Shown piece by piece: positions 4,470-8,368 of a stretch of DNA of 8,368 nt. The DNA lies in contig JBMOMT010000056.1 of NCBI GenBank assembly GCA_049324835.1, positions 1 through 8,368 of the forward strand. Direction: 5' to 3'. This DNA comes from JBMOMT01 sp049324835 (lineage in GTDB: Bacteria; Chloroflexota; Anaerolineae; CAYNKW01). The position numbers and the translations under genes are program-made. A model generated the notes under the pieces. That model saw only the letters and a program-made list of their open reading frames with translations. It was not told the DNA's origin and made no database searches. Every line of letters starts with the position of its first letter. Position 1 is the first letter of the stretch.

Positions 4470-5705
4470 TTAGTGTTGGTACTTTTTCTGAATCTGCTGT
4501 AGCCTGGTATCCAACTCGGCCTGGATGTCGATCATCTTGACGTTGCCCAGATAGGTGGTGCTGCGTGGCGCAGCCATCTCTTGCAGAATGCCGATGACCG
4601 CCGAGATTTCTTCGGCTTTCATCTCGATGAAACGCAGCACATCTTCGATGCGGTTGCTCTCCAGATCACCCAGCAGAATCTGAGTCTGCATCACCAGGGC
4701 TGCGAGGGGGTTGTTGATATAGTGCGCCACCGTGACGACCGTCTGCTTGAGAATGTCCATGGCCACCAGTTGGCGGGAGGCTTCGTGGAGCCGGGCATTT
4801 TCGATGGCGATGGCGGCATAGTCGGCCAGTGAAGTGAGCCGGAAGAGGTTGTCCTGGCCAAATTTACGGCTGGGGGTGCGGTTGATCACGCCCAGCACAC
4901 CGATGACCCGTCCTTTGACTTTGAGCGGGGCGTAGAGCAGCGAGCCCACCAGGTAACCGGTTTTGACTTTGAGCAGATCGTCACTCTCTGGGCTGCCCGT
5001 TGCCAGTAGCGGCTCGCCCGTGCGCACCACCGAGCCTACCAGGCTATCTTTGATCCTGATGCGTAGACCACGCGCCTGTCGTTCACCCATGCCCTGGGCT
5101 GCCCGCAGATACAACTCGTTGGTCTTGTCGTCTACCAGCAGCAACGACCCTTCATCGGCGTCGGCGATATACACAGCGGCTTCGACCACCCGGTTCAGCA
5201 GCTTGTCCAGGTCTAGCAGCGAGGTCACCGATTGGCCCACGGCATACAGGGTGGTCAGTTCGGTGACGCGTTGCTCCAGTTGTTTATTGGTGGTTTCCAG
5301 CCGCTGTAGCAGCGTTTCTTTATCACGCTGCAGGCGGCTCTCGTTCAGGGCGCGCTCGATGGAACGCATCACCTCGTCGATCTCGAACGGTTTGCGTAGA
5401 TAGTCTTTGACGCCCAGCCGGAAGGCCTGCACGGCCACGGTCTCAGAGCCGTAAAAGGTCATCAGGATGACCGGCACACGCGCTTTTTCCTTCTGCAACG
5501 CTTCCAGCACTTCGATGCCGGTCATGCGTGGCATATTGACATCCAGCATGATCAGGTCTGGCCGCTCGGCCAGAGCGCGCTCCAGTCCCGATTGCCCATC
5601 GGAAGCGGTCAGCACCATGTAGCCGGCTGGCTCCAGCACCTTTTCGCGCAAAAAGGCGCGGATGTCGGCGCTATCGTCGATGACCAGAATACATTCAGCC
5701 GGCAT
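4470..5705 (-). CDS. Receiver-coiled coil-GAF-HisKA-like signalling protein without ATPase domain
   Basis: This 411-residue multidomain signal transducer begins with a CheY-like receiver (about 4-120). The receiver has acidic residues Asp10 and Asp11, phospho-acceptor Asp55 (MLDVNMP), Thr83 and Lys105 (RKPF), all the canonical sites. A coiled coil (about 118-155) leads to a GAF domain (about 150-305). The C-terminus has a helical segment with VAHYINNPLAAL (326-337), very like the HisKA H-box HEINNPLA, with candidate phospho-His328. The protein stops about 80 residues later with no N, G1 or G2 boxes, so it has no HATPase_c domain. It may be a phosphotransfer or adaptor protein partnered with a kinase elsewhere. 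ATG at 5705 has GGGAGA before it and lies 17 nt after the phosphatase gene, so it is probably co-transcribed with it. Confidence 0.87.
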   Translation of the reverse strand: MPAECILVIDDSADIRAFLREKVLEPAGYMVLTASDGQSGLERALAERPDLIMLDVNMPRMTGIEVLEALQKEKARVPVILMTFYGSETVAVQAFRLGVKDYLRKPFEIDEVMRSIERALNESRLQRDKETLLQRLETTNKQLEQRVTELTTLYAVGQSVTSLLDLDKLLNRVVEAAVYIADADEGSLLLVDDKTNELYLRAAQGMGERQARGLRIRIKDSLVGSVVRTGEPLLATGSPESDDLLKVKTGYLVGSLLYAPLKVKGRVIGVLGVINRTPSRKFGQDNLFRLTSLADYAAIAIENARLHEASRQLVAMDILKQTVVTVAHYINNPLAALVMQTQILLGDLESNRIEDVLRFIEMKAEEISAVIGILQEMAAPRSTTYLGNVKMIDIQAELDTRLQQIQKKYQH

Positions 5706-5722
5706 GATTTCTCCCGTCCCGA

Positions 5723-6550
5723 TCAGTCTTTGATGTCCAGCCAGTGGGGTGTTCGCTCGATGAACACGGCGATGGCTTTGAATCCGGCGGCCTGGGCCAG
5801 CGCCAACCCCTGGCGAATGTGCTGGCCCACGTGGGCCGGTTGGTGAGCATCTGAGCCCAGAGTGACGATCTCACCCCCCAGCTCTCGGTAGCGGCGCAGG
5901 GTGTGCAGGTCTGGAAAGGTCTCTGCCGGGGCCTGACGCAGGCCAGAGGTGTTGATCTCTAACCCCGCGCCGCTGCCCACGGCGGCCTGCAGGATGGCTT
6001 CGATGTCATCGACGTATGGGCGGCGGCTGTAGCTCCCCCAGCGAGGAATGCCGTAACGCTTGAGTAAATCGAGATGGCCCAACACGTCGAACAGGCCGCT
6101 GGCTGCCGTTTCCCGCACCGCCTGAAAGTAGCGCCGGTAGGCCGTATCGGCGTCGTAGGCCTCCAACAGGGCATCGACCACGAAATGGCCGTCGGCGTAA
6201 TGTGTTGAGCCGATGGCAAAATCAATGCTGTGCTGGGCCAGAAAGGCTCTCACAGCGCCATCGTAGCGCGATTGGTAATCGACTTCGATGCCCTGGAGCA
6301 CGACCATCTGACCGGCGAATTTCTGCCGGCAGGCTGCCAGCGCCCGGCTGTAGGTCACCATATCCAGCCGCCCGTAACACGGATCCGGGGGGTGAAAATC
6401 GGCGTGCTCGGTGGGGCAGACGTAAGAGAACCCCAGCCGCAGCGCCTGCCGGCACATGGCCTCCAGCGGCGCTTGTGAGTCACCCGAGAAGCGGGAGTGA
6501 AAATGACAGTCTACCAGAGGCTGCGATGGTTGGTTGAGTGTCGATGGCAT
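5723..6550 (-). CDS. hisK: Histidinol-phosphatase, PHP family (HisK/HisJ type)
   Basis: This 275-residue PHP-domain enzyme is expected to dephosphorylate L-histidinol phosphate in histidine synthesis. Metal-site motifs run in order: DCHFHSRFSGDS (14-25, His16, His18), PTEHAD (46-51, Glu48, His49), GIEVDY (87-92), GSTHY (114-118, His117), GHLDLLKRY (158-166, His159, Asp161), LEINTSG (197-203) and GSDAHQP (232-238, Asp234, His236). The length fits the family. Other PHP phosphoesterases are a possible alternative, but LDLLKRY and the SDAH context favour HisJ. There is no ribosome-binding site: the promoter's -10 box ends six bases before ATG, so the mRNA is predicted to be leaderless. No other his gene is nearby; the partner gene downstream is a signalling protein. 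Confidence 0.88.
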   Translation of the reverse strand: MPSTLNQPSQPLVDCHFHSRFSGDSQAPLEAMCRQALRLGFSYVCPTEHADFHPPDPCYGRLDMVTYSRALAACRQKFAGQMVVLQGIEVDYQSRYDGAVRAFLAQHSIDFAIGSTHYADGHFVVDALLEAYDADTAYRRYFQAVRETAASGLFDVLGHLDLLKRYGIPRWGSYSRRPYVDDIEAILQAAVGSGAGLEINTSGLRQAPAETFPDLHTLRRYRELGGEIVTLGSDAHQPAHVGQHIRQGLALAQAAGFKAIAVFIERTPHWLDIKD

Positions 6551-6556
6551 ACGCCA

Positions 6557-6585
6557 AGTGTAGCACGGTCGAGGGCCGGTGTCAA
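6557..6585 (-). promoter_or_regulatory. Sigma70-type promoter of hisK, leaderless
   Basis: TTGACA (6585..6580), a 17-bp spacer and TACACT (6562..6557) on the minus strand end six bases before the hisK ATG at 6550. The predicted transcription start is the A of the ATG. The promoter lies wholly in the 52-bp gap after the nitroreductase gene. Confidence 0.82.
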
Positions 6586-6602
6586 GCCGGCTGCAGGCCG
6601 GT

Positions 6603-7220
6603 TCAGCCGGTGATGCCCAGCCACTTGACCCGTCCCGGCCAGCGCGGCGAGGGTTGGGGCAATTCGTCGGGATAACCCAACAACACCATGCCGATGAGTT
6701 CTTTGCCCACCACTCCCAGGTGGCGGCTGATGGCGTCGGCCACGTACAACGCGGCGGTCATCCAGCAGCCACCGATGCCTCTGGCGTGGGCCGCCAGGAA
6801 GAGGTTCTGAATGGCCGCCGCCACCGAAAGGGGGGCGTCGGGGTCCAGGCGCGAGGGCACGTCCGAATAGACGGCCAGAATCACCGGCGCGTGGGCCGCC
6901 ACGGCCAGGAAACCCTGCACCCGTTCGACGGCGTCCGGATTCATGGCCTGGCGCAGATAGCCGATCCATTCCCTGGCCGGGGCGTCGTGCCGTTCCCGGC
7001 TGACGGCGCGGGCCAGCTCGTGGAAGGCGCGGTACAGTTGCGCCAGCAAAAACTCTTTGTCCCGCCCACCGACGACGACGAAATACCAGTTCTGCCGATC
7101 GCGGGCCGACGGCGCCCAGGTGGCCGCTTCGACGATCTCTTGAAGCAGTTGTTTGGATATGGGGCGGCTCTGAAAACGTCGGATGCTGCGCCGTGTTCTG
7201 ATGGCCTCCAGCACGTCCAT
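6603..7220 (-). CDS. Nitroreductase family protein (FMN-dependent)
   Basis: This 205-residue flavoprotein is of the nitroreductase/NADH oxidase superfamily, whose members use FMN and NAD(P)H to reduce nitro groups, quinones or flavins. The N-terminus carries the FMN-phosphate-binding RTRRSIRRF (8-16). APSARDRQNW (36-45) is the substrate/FMN segment, and ARGIGGCWMTA (146-156) is the family's conserved GxGxxW-like loop. VLLGYPDE (179-186) and a basic C-terminus follow, again typical. The true substrate is unknown. ATG at 7220 has AAGGAGG with ideal spacing. It starts 36 nt after the nitrilase stop, so it is probably the last gene of that operon. The next gene, hisK, has its own promoter. Confidence 0.9.
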   Translation of the reverse strand: MDVLEAIRTRRSIRRFQSRPISKQLLQEIVEAATWAPSARDRQNWYFVVVGGRDKEFLLAQLYRAFHELARAVSRERHDAPAREWIGYLRQAMNPDAVERVQGFLAVAAHAPVILAVYSDVPSRLDPDAPLSVAAAIQNLFLAAHARGIGGCWMTAALYVADAISRHLGVVGKELIGMVLLGYPDELPQPSPRWPGRVKWLGITG

Positions 7221-7256
7221 GTCGGCCCTCCTTGAGAGTGGGTGAGGCGGGCGCCG

Positions 7257-8042
7257 TCACCCGTAGAGATCGGCCCGGCGGTCGCCAAAAACCGGGATAA
7301 ACGATCGCGCCTGGTGGATGGTGTCGAAATCGAGCTGAGCGGTGAGCACAGTTTGGTCGGCGTCTCCCTCGACGATCACCTGTCCCCAGGCATCGCAGGC
7401 CAGCGAGTGGCCGCCAAAGGGCTGGTCGGGGTTGCCATCGTGTCCCACGCGGTTGCAGCCCAGCACGATCATCTGGTTCTCGATGGCGCGCGCCAGGAGC
7501 AGCGTTCGCCAGTGGGCCACGCGGCGGGCCGGCCACTGGGCCGGGACGATGGTCAACACGGCTCCCTGGAGTGCAAAACGGCGAAAAAGCTCCGGAAAGC
7601 GCAGGTCGTAACACACGGCCAGGGCGGTGGCTCCCCAGGGCAGTTCAAAGACGGGCGTGGCGTCGCCCGCTTGCAGATAGTGGTGCTCATCCATCAGGCG
7701 AAACAGGTGGCTCTTGCGGTAATGGCCACACCGCGCGCCGTGGGGATCGTAGAGGACGGCGGTGTTGAAAAAACCATCCGCGTGTCGCTCCAACAGTGAA
7801 CCGGCCAGGTAGATGTTGTGGGTGCGGGCCAGCGATGCCATCTCGGCGAAAAGGCCGCTATCCAGCTCGTCGGCGTGCTGTGCGGCGCGACCCAGATCGT
7901 AGCCGCTGGCCCATAGTTCTGGCAGCACAGCCAGTTGGGCGCCTGCCTCGGCGGCCTGTTGCACGCTTTGGCGGGCATGGTTCAGGTTGAGTTGTGGCCT
8001 GCCCGCGACGATATCCATCTGGATCAACGAAACGGCCATCAT
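7257..8042 (-). CDS. Nitrilase-superfamily carbon-nitrogen hydrolase (omega-amidase-like)
   Basis: This 261-residue amidohydrolase has the Glu-Lys-Cys triad of the nitrilase superfamily: Glu42 (AVLPELW), Lys110 (HYRKSHLF) and Cys144 (AVCYDLRFPELFR). The KSHLF and CYDLRFPELFR segments resemble the Nit2/omega-amidase and YafV branch, which hydrolyse 2-oxoglutaramate-type amides. That substrate is inference only. It should be cytoplasmic. The start ATG at 8042, or the adjacent ATG at 8039, lies 4 nt after the stop of the upstream gene. AGGAGG about 13 nt before it sits inside that gene's last codons, which suggests translational coupling. The frame is open to 8141, but the extension overlaps the upstream gene and has no family similarity. 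Nitroreductase follows after 36 nt. Confidence 0.9.
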   Translation of the reverse strand: MMAVSLIQMDIVAGRPQLNLNHARQSVQQAAEAGAQLAVLPELWASGYDLGRAAQHADELDSGLFAEMASLARTHNIYLAGSLLERHADGFFNTAVLYDPHGARCGHYRKSHLFRLMDEHHYLQAGDATPVFELPWGATALAVCYDLRFPELFRRFALQGAVLTIVPAQWPARRVAHWRTLLLARAIENQMIVLGCNRVGHDGNPDQPFGGHSLACDAWGQVIVEGDADQTVLTAQLDFDTIHQARSFIPVFGDRRADLYG

Positions 8043-8046
8043 GCGG

Positions 8047-8368
8047 CTACTCTTGCCTCCTCGAGGTTCGTCTGTGGCTCGAAAGCCACACTGCTCCCAG
8101 TAGCAGCGGCGCGGCGGTGAAAGGCGAACACATCTTTTCACCGGCCTCGGCCGGCGTGGGGCCCGGCGCGATGGGGGTATCGCCGGGTTGCGCCGCTGTG
8201 GCGACGGGCGTATCGCTGGGCAAAACGGCGGCGATGAGCGGCGTTGCGCTGGGCGCGGCGGTGGCGCTGGGGGAGGGTGTGGCGCTGGGGGTATGGCTGG
8301 GCCGAGGTGTGGCGGTCGCCGTGGCCGTGGCGGTGTGGGTTGGTGTGGGCGAAGGGGTCGCGGTGGGC
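8047..8368 (-). CDS. C-terminus of secreted protein with Pro/Thr/Ser/Ala-rich linker and membrane anchor, partial
   Basis: The last 106 residues of a larger protein enter from the right edge. The first part is a low-complexity linker rich in Thr, Pro, Ser and Ala (for example PTATPSPTPTHTATATAT). It ends with GPTPAEAGEK, then MCSPFTAAPLLLGAVWL, a short hydrophobic segment after a cysteine, and a basic tail SSHRRTSRRQE. This tripartite end is common in extracellular proteins of Chloroflexota and suggests surface anchoring, possibly after proteolytic sorting, but no specific sortase motif is present. The domain it carries is outside the window. The frame is supported by the uniform composition and by the stop falling 4 nt before the nitrilase ATG. 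It is the upstream member of the nitrilase-nitroreductase operon. Confidence 0.72.
   Translation of the reverse strand, partial: PTATPSPTPTHTATATATATPRPSHTPSATPSPSATAAPSATPLIAAVLPSDTPVATAAQPGDTPIAPGPTPAEAGEKMCSPFTAAPLLLGAVWLSSHRRTSRRQE

Noticed and set aside
6511..7614. Long minus-strand frame of 367 codons across three genes
   Set aside because: It overlaps nitrilase, nitroreductase and hisK, is rich in Arg, Gly and Pro as expected of an off-frame reading in GC-rich DNA, and shows no motif.
8043..8141. 33-codon N-terminal extension of the nitrilase
   Set aside because: It overlaps the coding end of the upstream protein in another frame, has no family similarity, and the family starts near MAVSLIQMD.
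8150..8368. Repeated GGCG/GTGG pattern considered as tandem repeat or CRISPR-like array
   Set aside because: Periodicity is irregular and is explained by Thr/Pro/Ala codons of a protein linker on the minus strand; no spacer-repeat structure.

Overview
The window is GC-rich bacterial DNA, most likely from a Chloroflexota member (Anaerolineae-like). The main clues are a secreted protein with a Pro/Thr/Ser/Ala-rich linker and a Cys + hydrophobic + Arg-rich C-terminus, a T-box leader outside Firmicutes, an IS1634-type transposase start, and a stand-alone receiver-GAF signalling protein. The lineage call is inference; no rRNA or marker gene is present. Housekeeping sigma promoters are very clear throughout (TTGACA-like, mostly N17, TATAAT-like).

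Left region, about 1-2045, all on the minus strand. Reading from high to low coordinates it holds: (1) a probable 6S RNA with its own promoter and intrinsic terminator; (2) a metallo-beta-lactamase-fold hydrolase with its own promoter; (3) a promoter whose -35 box overlaps the hydrolase stop codon and drives a complete T-box leader (specifier read as AUC, Ile; T-box core; terminator); (4) a 64-bp palindromic MITE-like element flanked by a perfect 8-bp target duplication; (5) a GNAT acetyltransferase gene whose 3' third is lost at the edge of (6) an insertion sequence with an IS1634/DUF4277-like transposase running off the window. Removing the MITE and one target copy puts the T-box terminator directly against the acetyltransferase ribosome-binding site, so the T-box appears to be that gene's native regulator.

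Middle region, about 2070-4430, plus strand. trmO (tRNA m6t6A37 methyltransferase) and rsgA (30S ribosome-maturation GTPase) form a short translation-related operon that diverges from the 6S promoter. It is followed by an AT-rich spacer, an extended -10 promoter, a structured transcript of about 195 nt with a strong terminator and no recognised family, and then a separately promoted small protein of unknown function with its own perfect hairpin terminator.

Right region, about 4470-8368, minus strand. From high to low coordinates: the C-terminus of a secreted, apparently surface-anchored protein; a nitrilase-superfamily amidohydrolase 4 nt downstream; and a nitroreductase 36 nt further on (one probable operon). 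Then a new promoter, which places the start codon of a PHP-type histidinol-phosphatase exactly at the predicted transcription start (leaderless). That gene is followed 17 nt later by a receiver-coiled-coil-GAF-HisKA-like protein lacking an ATPase domain.

The most notable points are an Ile-type T-box controlling an acetyltransferase that was hit by two separate mobile elements, the unclassified structured RNA, the likely 6S RNA, and two genes with the same TACACT-N6-ATG leaderless architecture.
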